From Indioceanicola profundi (GTDB lineage Bacteria; Pseudomonadota; Alphaproteobacteria; Azospirillales; Azospirillaceae): 64,000 nt of DNA. The notes beneath the pieces are model-generated. The model saw only the letters and a program-made list of their open reading frames with translations. It searched no databases and was not told the DNA's origin. Location of the stretch: positions 310,001 to 374,000 of the forward strand of contig NZ_CP030127.1 in NCBI RefSeq assembly GCF_003568845.1, read 5' to 3'. The position numbers were made by a program, and so were the translations under genes. How positions within the stretch are numbered: position 1 is the stretch's first letter; the number at the start of each line of letters is the position of its first letter. Positions 1 through 8,704 of the stretch are shown piece after piece.

Positions 1-641
1 TGGTGACCGGGTTCAGGGTGGTGAAGGTGGCGGCTGCGGGCGAGCAGCTTTTCCTGGAAAGTTCCGATGGCCGCCGCATTGAAGGCATCGACGAGATTGT
101 CGCGGCGACCGGCCAGCGCCCCGATCTTGTGCCGTTGCGAGAGTTGCGGCTGAAGCTCGATCCCTGGTTGGAATGCACAGAGGCGCTGGGACCCCTGATC
201 GACCCGAACCTGCACAGCTGCGGCACGGTCCGGCCGCATGGAGTACGGGAACTTTCCCACCCCGAACCGGGATTCTATACGGTCGGCGTCAAGAGCTACG
301 GCCGGGCACCGACCTTCCTCATGGCGACGGGGTATGAGCAGGTCCGGTCCATCGCCGCCTTCCTGGCAGGCGACACCGAAGCTGCCTACGATGTGCAGTT
401 GGACCTTCCGGAAACAGGCGTGTGCAGCAGCAACCTGGGACCTGACCCGCTTGCCGGTGCGGACGGCGGATGCTGCGGCGGACCCGCTCCGGCGGACGCG
501 GATGCCTGCTGCGCCAAGGACGCCGGTATCAAGGCCTACGACGGGGCGGGATGCGGCTGCGGCGGCACGGCCGGGCAGGAACCCGCAACCCTCAACCCGG
601 CGCCTGTGCCTTCCGGCTGCTGCAGCCAGAGGGCGGCATGA
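1..641 (+). CDS. Arsenic-associated FAD/NAD(P)-binding flavoprotein, 3' part
   Basis: Partial gene; the start lies left of the window. The visible part reads as the C-terminal region of a flavin monooxygenase-like oxidoreductase, with an ATGxRPD-type segment (IVAATGQRPD) that in this superfamily closes the NAD(P)/FAD fold. The last 70 or so residues are a cysteine-rich tail with CCGG, CC, CGCGG and CC clusters separated by Ala/Gly/Pro. Flavoproteins of this kind occur in ars operons, where the Cys pairs could bind arsenite or another soft metal; that role is inferred. The stop overlaps the start of the downstream MFS gene by ATGA, so the two are translationally coupled. Confidence 0.7.
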   Translation, partial: VTGFRVVKVAAAGEQLFLESSDGRRIEGIDEIVAATGQRPDLVPLRELRLKLDPWLECTEALGPLIDPNLHSCGTVRPHGVRELSHPEPGFYTVGVKSYGRAPTFLMATGYEQVRSIAAFLAGDTEAAYDVQLDLPETGVCSSNLGPDPLAGADGGCCGGPAPADADACCAKDAGIKAYDGAGCGCGGTAGQEPATLNPAPVPSGCCSQRAA

Positions 642-1870
642 CATCGGCCTTTCCGGCCGGAAGGGCCGCTTTTCCGGCCCGGGAGCGCCCCCGTCGCGGC
701 CTGATCGCAGGGCTGGGGGTGGCCCAGATCATCTCATGGGGGACGCTGGTCTACAGCTTTCCCCTATTGGCGGCTCCGACGATGCAGGTGTTCGGTCTTG
801 CCCGGACGGACGTGTATCTGCTGGCGTCCATGGCATTGTCGGTTGCGGCGCTTGCGGCCTATCCGGTTGGCGTTCTCATCGACCGGGGACATGGCCGAGC
901 AGTAATGGGATCGGGGTCCATGCTGGCCGGCATCGGCTTCCTTGGCTGGTCGCAGGCGCAATCCGTCTGGCAGCTCTATCCTTTGTTCCTGCTGCTCGGC
1001 CTTGTGCAGGCGATGGTGCTCTATGATGCGGCCTTCGCCACGGTGGCGCGGCTGACGGGCTCCGGCGCACGGCGCGCCATTACCGCGCTGACCCTTTGGG
1101 GCGGCTTCGCCAGCACCGTGCTGGTGCCGGTGACGCAGCTTCTGCTGGACTGGCTCTGCTGGCGTGGAGCCGTCGCTGCATTGGGGCTTGCCAATCTGGC
1201 GGTCGCTGGGCTGACCGCAGCCATTCTGAGGGAACCGGCCTTGCCTGCGGCCCCGGCCGGCCCCGATACGCTTGCCGCGAACCAGCCGACTATGCCGGCC
1301 CCCCTCCGACAGGCGGCAAGCCGGGCAGCATTCTGGCTGCTGCTCCTGGCCTTCGCCGCTCATACCGGCATCTTCACGGCGTTGAGCTATCATCTCTACC
1401 CGTTGCTGGTGGAGCGCGGGTTGGAACCAGCAGCCGTGGTAGGGGCCATCGCCATGATCGGCCCGGCCCAGGTGGCCGGACGGATCGCAGTAACTGCTCT
1501 GGCCGGGGATCTGTCCGTCAGCCGACTGGGATCGGTGGTCGTGGCCGGGTTCCCGCTGGCCGTGCTGCTGCTTCTCGGCTCCGGCTCCACCCTGCTGATG
1601 GTCCATGCCTTTGCGGTGCTCTACGGGGCGGCCAACGGCGTCATGACCATCGTGCGCGGCCTTGCCGTGCCCGAAATGCTGTCCCGGACGGGATATGGTG
1701 CGATCAATGGCGCGATGGGGGCGCCGGCGACCCTGGCCAAGGCGGCGGCACCTGTGCTGGGCGCCTATCTCTGGCAGGCTTCCGGCGGCTACAACGCCCT
1801 GCTCCTCGCGGCGATGGCCGGGGCCGCCATGGTTGCGGCCTGTTTCTGGGCAGCGGTGCTCAGCCGGTGA
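638..1870 (+). CDS. MFS transporter, likely arsenic-operon exporter
   Basis: About 410 residues, almost wholly hydrophobic, with a twelve-helix major facilitator pattern. A basic segment between helices 2 and 3 (LIDRGHGRAVMGSG) matches the MFS loop. I chose the ATG at 638 because it overlaps the upstream stop as ATGA; an in-frame extension to 470 would overlap the flavoprotein's Cys-rich tail. MFS permeases coupled to this type of flavoprotein are found in arsenic resistance operons (ArsK/ArsJ-like permeases are examples). The substrate is inferred from the neighbour only. It ends 25 bp from the convergent AI-2E permease gene. Confidence 0.75.
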   Translation: MTSAFPAGRAAFPARERPRRGLIAGLGVAQIISWGTLVYSFPLLAAPTMQVFGLARTDVYLLASMALSVAALAAYPVGVLIDRGHGRAVMGSGSMLAGIGFLGWSQAQSVWQLYPLFLLLGLVQAMVLYDAAFATVARLTGSGARRAITALTLWGGFASTVLVPVTQLLLDWLCWRGAVAALGLANLAVAGLTAAILREPALPAAPAGPDTLAANQPTMPAPLRQAASRAAFWLLLLAFAAHTGIFTALSYHLYPLLVERGLEPAAVVGAIAMIGPAQVAGRIAVTALAGDLSVSRLGSVVVAGFPLAVLLLLGSGSTLLMVHAFAVLYGAANGVMTIVRGLAVPEMLSRTGYGAINGAMGAPATLAKAAAPVLGAYLWQASGGYNALLLAAMAGAAMVAACFWAAVLSR

Positions 1871-1895
1871 GGGGGGGCCTCCCTGTCCTGGCGGC

Positions 1896-2984
1896 CTACT
1901 CCCGGTACTCAACCAGCGTATCCAACAGTACATGGACGGCGATAGCTGCGGGAACTGCTAGCAGCAGGCCCCATATGCCCCATATGCCGCCACAGATCAG
2001 GACTGCAACAATCAGTGCGACGGGGTGCATTCCCACCGTTTCCGCCATCAGCAGCGGCTGAAGCAGATTGCCATCGGCGACCTGGATGATGGCATAAAGG
2101 GCAAGCGCCCAGACCACCTGGAGGTCGAGCCCCCATTGGGCATAGGCGACCAGGACCACGGGAACCGCGGCCACTACTGCCCCGAGAATCGGAATCAGCG
2201 CCGACACGCCGGTGATGGTGCCGAGCAGCATGGGCCAGTTCAGCCCCATCGCATAAAAGGCTACTGTGGCCACGGCGCTGACAATCAGGATTTCATAGGC
2301 TTTGCCGCGTACATACCCGCCGAGCCGATCGACCAGCCGCGGCCAGAGCCGCTGGAGCACGGGATGGGCCGGAACCATACGTCCGAACCAGGCCAGGATG
2401 CGGTTCTTGTCGAACAGGAGGAAAAATACGGTCAACGGCACCAGGACCAGATAGATGCCGATGTTCAGCAGCATTTCCGCTGAGGCTGGCAGCAGCCCAA
2501 GCAGTGTCTGCACCCGTCCGCCGAGATCCTGGCGGAGTGATGCCATCAACTCAAGCGCATCCGTGCCGTCGAGCAGATCCGGATAGGCGGACACCAGCGT
2601 GACCACCAGGTCGTTTAGCCGCTGCAGCAGCACCGGTATGGATGTGAGGGCCGCAACGGTCTGGGACCAGAGCATCGGGATCCCGTAGAGCAACGCTGCC
2701 GCCAGGGCACAGACGAACAGGCCGAACAGGCCGCCAAGGGCTGGAAGACGGGGGAGGCCGGCCCTGACCAGAATATCGGCCAGCCCGTCGAGAAGGTATG
2801 CGACCAGCAAGGCGATCAGAACCGGTGCCAGCAGATTCCCAAAGGATAGCAGCAGGAACGTGGTTCCAACAGTAAAAGCCACCGGCAGCATCGTCCCGGA
2901 CATCATGCGAGTCCGGTCGGCTCCAGCCGGTCTGGACAGTGTGTCTGTTACCCTCTCATGCGGGCGGGGTCGGTGCCGGGGCAT
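1896..2984 (-). CDS. AI-2E family transporter (UPF0118/PerM-like)
   Basis: Inner-membrane protein of the AI-2E/PerM family. Visible features are a hydrophobic N-terminal pair of helices (SFGNLLAPVLIALLVAYLLDG), a long amphipathic middle section, and a C-terminal block of helices with the family-typical GVSALIPILGAVVAAVPVVL and LLQPLLMAETVGMHPVAL segments. Members export AI-2, act as Na+/H+ antiporters, or are uncharacterised, so substrate is not assignable. The start is uncertain: the ATG at 2984 has AGGTCAGGA upstream, ATG at 2906 would remove a basic leader, and the frame stays open to 3152. No operon partner is evident. Confidence 0.85.
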   Translation of the reverse strand: MPRHRPRPHERVTDTLSRPAGADRTRMMSGTMLPVAFTVGTTFLLLSFGNLLAPVLIALLVAYLLDGLADILVRAGLPRLPALGGLFGLFVCALAAALLYGIPMLWSQTVAALTSIPVLLQRLNDLVVTLVSAYPDLLDGTDALELMASLRQDLGGRVQTLLGLLPASAEMLLNIGIYLVLVPLTVFFLLFDKNRILAWFGRMVPAHPVLQRLWPRLVDRLGGYVRGKAYEILIVSAVATVAFYAMGLNWPMLLGTITGVSALIPILGAVVAAVPVVLVAYAQWGLDLQVVWALALYAIIQVADGNLLQPLLMAETVGMHPVALIVAVLICGGIWGIWGLLLAVPAAIAVHVLLDTLVEYRE

Positions 2985-3176
2985 GCTCGCGGGTTGTCCT
3001 GACCTCATCCTGGCAGCCCCGTCCGGCAATCGGGTTCCTGCTTCCGCGCTGTGACGAATAGCGTCAGCGAAAATACCGACGGCGCTGGGCATGCGCCATG
3101 CAGCGGCTGCGTTTCCGCCACCACATGGCGGCGTTTCAATAAGCGCGCCCAACGCCGACTTGTTCCATTCGGACGG

Positions 3177-3686
3177 TCAGCGTGGCAGACGCGTGCGATG
3201 GACCACCGGTCGATGGCCTTCGGCGTTCAGTGCGCCGGAAGGAGCGATATCCTCGTTCGGAACAGGGTGCATGCCTTCACCGGCACTGCGGTCGTCCGCA
3301 GCAGGATGATCAGCTTGGCGGAACTCCTCCGTAGCACGCTTCATCGCCAGGGCCCGGTTCGCATTCTTCACCGTAGCGTCCTTGGCTGCCTCGGTTCGGC
3401 GCCGGTCGAGTTCCTTGTTCGCACGCTGCAACGCGGCCGCCAGAACGTCGCGCTTGGCCCTGGTACCGGCGTCATCCCTGGCCGTCCCCTCCGCCTTGCC
3501 ACGCATTTCCCGACGCTGCCGATTGGCAATATTGCGAGCACGATCGCGCCGATCGCGCAGCAGCCTGATCAGATCCGCCAGCTCGCCCTCCGCGACGCCT
3601 TGGATTGCGGGATGGTGGGTCCGGGCGACAATGTCCTGCTCTTCCCGGGTCAGGAACCGTGCCTCTTCCTGTCGGCTGCGGGCCAT
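3177..3686 (-). CDS. Conserved hypothetical, highly charged helical protein
   Basis: A 169-residue protein that I do not recognise as a named family. It is very rich in Arg, Ala, Glu and Asp, has no membrane segment or signal peptide, and is predicted helical from residue 10 to about 120, with a KRDVLAAALQRANKELDRRR coiled-coil-like stretch. The ATG at 3686 is preceded by GGGAGAAA at good spacing, which supports a real gene on this strand over the longer overlapping frame on the other strand. The leader lies in an AT-rich stretch. Function unknown. Confidence 0.55.
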   Translation of the reverse strand: MARSRQEEARFLTREEQDIVARTHHPAIQGVAEGELADLIRLLRDRRDRARNIANRQRREMRGKAEGTARDDAGTRAKRDVLAAALQRANKELDRRRTEAAKDATVKNANRALAMKRATEEFRQADHPAADDRSAGEGMHPVPNEDIAPSGALNAEGHRPVVHRTRLPR

Positions 3687-4148
3687 GCTGTATTTCTCCC
3701 ATTCTACATAGCATCATCATATTCTACAAGGAAAGTGATAATTGGTTCCATCAAAATCCAGCATATACTCAGGTTAGTGAAGAATAGAATGGAATACGTA
3801 GCAGAATTGTTGCTCGCTCTTGTTGAGGAATTGCCGCTGTGTGTCGGCAGGAACATGCCAGTAAGCTGCGGCTTTCGATGCTCCTGCAAAGATAATCTGT
3901 TGTCGCCTGACTTTATCTATATTCTCGCGCGTATTGCCATGGGTTTTCTGGCGCATCCGCCAGCCCGTTTCAGCTGCATCAGTCTCGTAGGTACCATTAC
4001 GCCACTCATAGGATCATCGCGACTGTGAACCGACGCCCTTCGGAGGGGTTCTTATCGGTGTGCACCGCCCGGCATGTCACTTCCGAATGGTTTCGAACTT
4101 CGGCCGGTCGTCGTCGCTGAGCAAACATGCAACAGAACAAGGTGATCC
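3687..4148. other. AT-rich intergenic region upstream of a hypothetical gene and exoD
   Basis: About 460 bases without a convincing gene. From roughly 3,700 to 3,960 the sequence is clearly richer in A+T than the surroundings. It lies between the divergently read small hypothetical gene and exoD and probably carries both promoters. A 60-codon leftward frame (3774-3956) with a KTHGNTRE-like start could be a remnant of a small charged protein, but it lacks supporting signals. No repeat or terminator was seen. Confidence 0.4.
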
Positions 4149-4739
4149 ATGCCTGAACAGCGCACCCACGCCCTGAGCGACGTCCTGGACCAGCTGGAGA
4201 GCTCGGCCCACGGCGAGAGCATCGCGGTGCAGGAGGTGATCGAGAAACTCGGTCGGCATTCCTTTGCAGCCCTGATGTTGGTTTTCTCGCTGATCTCCAC
4301 CTCGCCGGCCAGTGCGATCCCTGGCATCACGGCGATCGTCGCGGTAATTGTCTTCACGCTCGTGGTGCAGATGATCTTTGGCCGAAAGTGTGTATGGCTG
4401 CCGGCTTTCATCACTCGCCGTCGGATGTCCACCGCGAAGCTGTGCAAGGGGATCAGTTGGCTGCGCAAGCCCTTGCGCTTCGTTGAGCGGTTCTTGAAGG
4501 CGCGGCTCACCTTTCTTCTCCACCGGCCATGGCTGCTTCTGCCACTGACGCTGATTCTGGCGCTGACGCTTTTCATGCCGTTCATGGAGGTCATTCCGAC
4601 CTCCGGCTCCATCGCGTCGGCGGTGATCGCACTGTTTGCCGCCGGGCTTCTGACCCGCGACGGTGCGCTTGTCGTGGTGTCGCTGATCCTGCTGGCGGGC
4701 GTGCCAGTGGCCGTCTGGTATTTCGGCTTCAGCTCCTGA
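4149..4739 (+). CDS. exoD: ExoD family exopolysaccharide synthesis protein
   Basis: 196 residues, normal for ExoD. It starts with a soluble segment (LSDVLDQLESSAHGESIAVQEVIEKLG) characteristic of the family. Several hydrophobic helices follow, including the conserved SFAALMLVFSLISTSPASAIPGITAI segment and a GFMEVIPTSGS-like loop (MPFMEVIPTSGS). ExoD was described in Sinorhizobium meliloti as needed for exopolysaccharide production and alkaline tolerance; the biochemical role is unknown. It stands alone, 159 bp before selA and about 20 kb from the exopolysaccharide locus. The ATG at 4149 has an AAGGTG ribosome-binding site. Confidence 0.9.
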   Translation: MPEQRTHALSDVLDQLESSAHGESIAVQEVIEKLGRHSFAALMLVFSLISTSPASAIPGITAIVAVIVFTLVVQMIFGRKCVWLPAFITRRRMSTAKLCKGISWLRKPLRFVERFLKARLTFLLHRPWLLLPLTLILALTLFMPFMEVIPTSGSIASAVIALFAAGLLTRDGALVVVSLILLAGVPVAVWYFGFSS

Positions 4740-4898
4740 CTGATCCTGCGCCGGATCGAGGGCGCCGCCGATTTCACAACATTGGATTTACCCCGGACGC
4801 AACCGCAAGGCCCCGATCCGGGGAAGGGAATATCCGCAGTCAGGACCTTAGACTTCGCGCATCCCGCACCCATCGGTGCCGAAGAGCAGAAGTGAGGC

Positions 4899-6311
4899 AT
4901 GGACCAACCGATCAACGCCCTTGGCCGCCCGGATTTGCGTGCGCTGCCGCAGGTGCAGAAGCTTCTGGAAACCGCAGCGGCGGCCGGGCTGCTGGTCAGA
5001 TATCCGCGCTCGGTGGTGGTGAAGGCGTTGCGCGCGGCCTTGGCCGGGGAACGGGCGGCACTGCGGACCGGCCTCTATTCCGTCTTCGACATGGATCGTT
5101 TCTTCACGGATGTCCGGCGTATGTTGGCCGCGGGGGAACTGTCCGCCTTGCGGCGGGTGATCAATGCCACCGGCATCATCCTGCACACCAATCTGGGTCG
5201 CGCCCCACTGGCCGATGCGGCACTGGACGCCGTGCGGGCCGCAGCGGGCGCATATTCCAATCTTGAATATGATCTCGAGACCAGCGCCCGCGGCAGCCGG
5301 ATGCGCGTGGCGGAGCCGATCCTCTGCGAACTGACGGGGGCGGAAGCGGCGCTGGTGGTGAACAACAATGCCGCCGCCATGCTGCTGGCCCTTTCGGCGC
5401 TGGCGTCGGGCGGGGAGGTGCCGGTTTCGCGCGGAGAGCTGGTGGAAATCGGCGGCTCCTTTCGAATTCCGGACATCATCCGGCAGGGCGGCGCCCGCCT
5501 TGTGGAGGTCGGGACCACCAACCGCACGCGCTTGGCCGACTATGCGGCGGCCATCGGGGCGGACACGCGGCTGCTCCTGAAGGTGCATCCCAGCAACTAT
5601 CGCGTCACCGGCTTCACTGAGGAGGTGGCGCGTGCCGAACTGGTGGGGTTGGGGCGCAGCCACGATCTGCCGGTGCTGGAGGATCTGGGCAGCGGCAACC
5701 TTCTTGAGCCGCCCCCCGGCCTTCCGGCGGAGCCCACGGTGCGGGCCGCTGTCACGGCCGGCGTTGATCTGATCTGCTTCAGTGGTGACAAGCTGCTGGG
5801 CGGCCCCCAGGCCGGCATCGCCGTTGGGCGGCGCAACCTGATCGATCGGATGCGGCGGCATCCGCTGATGCGAGCGCTACGGCCGGACAAGATGGCGCTG
5901 GCGGCGCTGGAGGCCACCTTGCGCCTCTACCGCGATCCCGTCAGGGCCAGGAAAGAGGTGCCGGTCCTGCGTATGCTGGCGGAACCGGTGGAGGAGGTGG
6001 CGGCCCGCGCCGGGCGGCTGTGCGGCGCGCTGATCGGCCTGCCAGGGCTGGAGGCGGAGACGATTGCCACCGACGCCATGGCGGGCGGCGGCAGCCTGCC
6101 GGAGGAGCGGTTGCCCAGCCGCGCGGTGGCGGTGCGTGCCGCAACTGCCGGGCCGGAGGAGTTGGCGCGGCGGCTGCGCGCCCGGCCCATACCGGTCATC
6201 GGCCGGATTGCCGCAGGCCGGCTGCTTTTCGACCTCCGCACCGTCGCTGAACCGGAGGTCGAAGAGATCGCCGCCGCGATGCGGGAGTTGTTGACGGAGG
6301 GCGGGGCATGA
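4899..6311 (+). CDS. selA: L-seryl-tRNA(Sec) selenium transferase
   Basis: 470 residues, the normal SelA length. The PLP enzyme converts seryl-tRNA(Sec) to selenocysteyl-tRNA(Sec) using selenophosphate. The N-terminal tRNA-binding region carries INALGRPDLRALPQV. The fold-type I core has INATGIILHTNLGRAPL, NNNAAAMLL and the PLP-lysine motif LICFSGDKLLGGPQAG. A GTTNRTR segment (about residues 205-211) matches the substrate loop. It precedes selB with an ATGA overlap at 6308, and the pair reads toward the tRNA-Sec gene. The ATG at 4899 follows AGTGAGG. Confidence 0.97.
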   Translation: MDQPINALGRPDLRALPQVQKLLETAAAAGLLVRYPRSVVVKALRAALAGERAALRTGLYSVFDMDRFFTDVRRMLAAGELSALRRVINATGIILHTNLGRAPLADAALDAVRAAAGAYSNLEYDLETSARGSRMRVAEPILCELTGAEAALVVNNNAAAMLLALSALASGGEVPVSRGELVEIGGSFRIPDIIRQGGARLVEVGTTNRTRLADYAAAIGADTRLLLKVHPSNYRVTGFTEEVARAELVGLGRSHDLPVLEDLGSGNLLEPPPGLPAEPTVRAAVTAGVDLICFSGDKLLGGPQAGIAVGRRNLIDRMRRHPLMRALRPDKMALAALEATLRLYRDPVRARKEVPVLRMLAEPVEEVAARAGRLCGALIGLPGLEAETIATDAMAGGGSLPEERLPSRAVAVRAATAGPEELARRLRARPIPVIGRIAAGRLLFDLRTVAEPEVEEIAAAMRELLTEGGA

Positions 6312-8212
6312 GGCCGCTGGCGGTGGGCGTGATCGGCCATGTCGATCATGGCAAGACGGCCCTTGTCCGCGCCCTCACCGGGATCGAGACCGACCGGCTG
6401 GAGGAGGAGAAGCGCCGCGGCATCTCCATCGCGCTCGGCTTCGCCTGGCTGGAGGTGCCGGGCGGTGAGATTGATCTGATCGACATGCCGGGGCATGAGC
6501 GTTTCGTCCGCACCATGGTGGCCGGGGCGGCCGGCATCCGGGCCGTGGTGCTGGCGGTATCGGCCGCTGAGGGCATCCGGCCACAGACACGCGAGCATGT
6601 GGAAATCGCCGGGCTGCTGGGGGTGGAGGCCGGTGTCGTGGCGGTGACCCAGTGCGATCTGGCGGATGAGGCACGGGCGGCGGAGGTCGGTGCGGATGCG
6701 GCCCGGCTGCTGGCCGCCCATGGCATGGCGGATGCGCCGGTGGTCCACACCAGCGCCCTGGATGGGCGCGGGCTGCCCGAGCTGCGCGCCACACTAGCGG
6801 AGTTGATGCAGCGTGTCCCGGCCCCGGCGGAGCAGGGGCTGGCCTATCTGCCCGTGGACCGCACCTTCGCTGTGGCCGGGTTCGGCACGGTGGTAACCGG
6901 GACATTGCAGCGGGGCCGCCTGTCGGTAGGGGAGGAGGTGGAGCTGACGCCCGGTGGAAAGCGCGCCCGCATCCGTGCGCTCCAGGTGCATGGGCGGCAG
7001 GTGCAGCAAGCCATACCGGGCGGGCGAACAGCCGTAAATCTGCGCGGGGTGGAGAGCGCGGAGGTCGGGCGCGGATGCGCCCTGGCGACGCCCGGCCTGC
7101 TGCACGCGTCGGACTGGCTGGACGTGCATCTGCGCGCATTGCCGGGCGATCACCGGCCGCTGGAAACGGGGCGGGAATACAAGCTGCTGCTGGCCGCTGG
7201 CGAAATCCCTGCACGGTTGCGCCTGCTGGACCGGGAGATTCTGCATCCTGGCGAGGCGGCGCCGGCCCAACTACGTTGTGCCGGGCCGGTGGCGGTTCCG
7301 GCGCGCGAAGGGTTCGTGCTGCGCGCCGGTTCGCCTGCCAGGACGGTAGCCGGCGGGCGCGTGCTGGACCCGCAGACCCGCCGTCACCGGCGGAATGATC
7401 CGGCAGTGTTGGACCGGCTGCTGAGCCTTGCCGGGGCAGGGCCGCAGGAGGTGGTCTCGCAGCTTCTGACCGGCACCGGACCTGCCGGCGTCCTGCTGGA
7501 CGAGGCGGCGCGGCTGAGCGGTCATGCGCCGTCCTGGGTGATCTCCTGGCTGCCGGAGCTTCAGGCGCGGCAGGTTGGCCCCTTGTTGGTCACGGCAGCG
7601 GCACTGGAAGGCTTGAAGCGGGATATCCGTACGGCGCTGGCGGAGCACCACCACAGCGCCCCGGCCTCACCCGGCCTGATGTTCGAGGATGTGTTGGATC
7701 GCCTGAGGGCAGCCCGGCCTGTGCTGGAGTTGGCAGTCCAGGAGTTGCTGGCGGGCGGAGAGCTGGCGCGAACGCAGGGGTGCCTGCGGCTACCCGGCTT
7801 CCGGCCCAGCACCCTGGCGGCGGAGGGGGAGTTGTCCCGCCGGATCGAGGCGGCTATCCGTGCCGGCGGTCTGCAACCTCCAGACCTGAAGGAGCTGCCG
7901 GGCGGCGGATCCGTCGCAATCAAGGCGATTCAGCGCCTGCTTGCTGGCGGCGTTCTGGTGCGGGCGCGGGACCGCGTGCAGAAGCGAGAGCTGCTGTTCC
8001 ACCGGGATGCCGTGGCGGACGCGGCGGAGCGGCTGGCTACAGCCTTTGCAGCGCGGCCCGAGGGCTTCCTGGTGGGGGAGGCGGGCAGGGTGCTCGGCAT
8101 CTCCCGCAAATACAGCGTGCCGCTGCTGGAATATCTGGATGGGGTGGGTATTACCCGCCGTACGGATGATCGGCGCACGCTCCGCCCCGAAGGTCTGCGC
8201 CCGACCGGTTGA
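6308..8212 (+). CDS. selB: Selenocysteine-specific elongation factor SelB
   Basis: 634 residues, typical of SelB. It delivers Sec-tRNA to in-frame UGA by binding the SECIS hairpin. The N-terminal GTPase has G1 GHVDHGKT (residues 10-17), G3 DMPGHERF and a TQCDL G4 segment. EF-Tu-like domains 2 and 3 follow (FAVAGFGTVVTGTLQRG). The C-terminal third contains the winged-helix repeats that bind SECIS RNA, ending in a WH4-like segment (GEAGRVLGISRKYSVPLLEYLD). It overlaps selA by ATGA and ends 56 bp before selC. Confidence 0.97.
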   Translation: MRPLAVGVIGHVDHGKTALVRALTGIETDRLEEEKRRGISIALGFAWLEVPGGEIDLIDMPGHERFVRTMVAGAAGIRAVVLAVSAAEGIRPQTREHVEIAGLLGVEAGVVAVTQCDLADEARAAEVGADAARLLAAHGMADAPVVHTSALDGRGLPELRATLAELMQRVPAPAEQGLAYLPVDRTFAVAGFGTVVTGTLQRGRLSVGEEVELTPGGKRARIRALQVHGRQVQQAIPGGRTAVNLRGVESAEVGRGCALATPGLLHASDWLDVHLRALPGDHRPLETGREYKLLLAAGEIPARLRLLDREILHPGEAAPAQLRCAGPVAVPAREGFVLRAGSPARTVAGGRVLDPQTRRHRRNDPAVLDRLLSLAGAGPQEVVSQLLTGTGPAGVLLDEAARLSGHAPSWVISWLPELQARQVGPLLVTAAALEGLKRDIRTALAEHHHSAPASPGLMFEDVLDRLRAARPVLELAVQELLAGGELARTQGCLRLPGFRPSTLAAEGELSRRIEAAIRAGGLQPPDLKELPGGGSVAIKAIQRLLAGGVLVRARDRVQKRELLFHRDAVADAAERLATAFAARPEGFLVGEAGRVLGISRKYSVPLLEYLDGVGITRRTDDRRTLRPEGLRPTG

Positions 8213-8268
8213 GCCCACCCCGGATGCCCCCTAGCGGGGATGCGACTGGATCGTGAGGATGGGGCGGT

Positions 8269-8361
8269 GGAGGCGATCGGGGTCTGGTGGCCCTCCCGGT
8301 CTTCAAAACCGGTGGCCCGTTTAGCGCGGGTGGTGGGTTCGATTCCCATCCGCCTCCGCCA
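8269..8361 (+). tRNA. selC: tRNA-Sec (anticodon TCA), CCA encoded
   Basis: The acceptor arm GGAGGCG (8269-8275) pairs with CGCCTCC (8351-8357), followed by G and an encoded CCA (8359-8361). The T arm is G-GTGGG/CCCAT-C around TTCGATT, giving a 7+6 acceptor/T helix of 13 bp, the length expected of bacterial tRNA-Sec. The anticodon arm CCGGT/ACCGG encloses CTTCAAA with anticodon TCA at 8303-8305. A long extra arm (about 8313-8331) is present. It lies directly after selB, and the last codons of a leftward gene run antisense to its 3' half. Confidence 0.96.
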
Positions 8362-8704
8362 TCCCCGCCAGGGGCCGCTCCTGTTCCTCCAAGAAGCTGC
8401 GTAGGTGATTGCGGGTAGCTTCGATGCGTTGCCGGCGCACGCCGACGATCGGGTAAGTGGCCGATGTGGCAAGGCTGAGGATGCTGTTCACCCGGTCCAG
8501 CCGCCGGGCGTTCCACTCTCCTCCCACACCGGAACGGCGCTGCGCGATCAGGCGGTCGCGGAGCTGCGCCAGCTCCCGCAAGGTGCGCGCCATCAACTCG
8601 CCCAGCGCCGGCCCCTGTTCCTCCAGCGCTTCCTCCAGATGCTTCAGGGCGGCGTAGGCGTGCTGAATGCCGGGCAGCTCACCGGCGGGCAAGGGCTGGG
8701 TCAT
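8321..8704 (-). CDS. Small helical hypothetical protein ending the formate dehydrogenase operon
   Basis: 127 residues starting at an ATG that overlaps the NrfD-like gene's stop (ATGA), so it belongs to the formate dehydrogenase operon. The middle is helical and charged (KHLEEALEEQ, RTLRELAQLRDRLIAQ), followed by SGVGGEW and a region SILSLATSATYPIVGVRRQR. No domain is recognised. The last dozen residues (EADGNRTHHPR) are encoded by the antisense of the tRNA-Sec gene, so the true functional protein may effectively end near residue 115. A cytoplasmic accessory or assembly role for the enzyme is possible but not shown. Confidence 0.55.
   Translation of the reverse strand: MTQPLPAGELPGIQHAYAALKHLEEALEEQGPALGELMARTLRELAQLRDRLIAQRRSGVGGEWNARRLDRVNSILSLATSATYPIVGVRRQRIEATRNHLRSFLEEQERPLAGMAEADGNRTHHPR

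Noticed and set aside
3051-4028. 325-codon + strand frame across the charged hypothetical gene
   Set aside because: It has low-complexity composition, crosses an AT-rich intergenic stretch and has no ribosome-binding site, whereas the minus-strand gene has GGGAGAAA at proper spacing.
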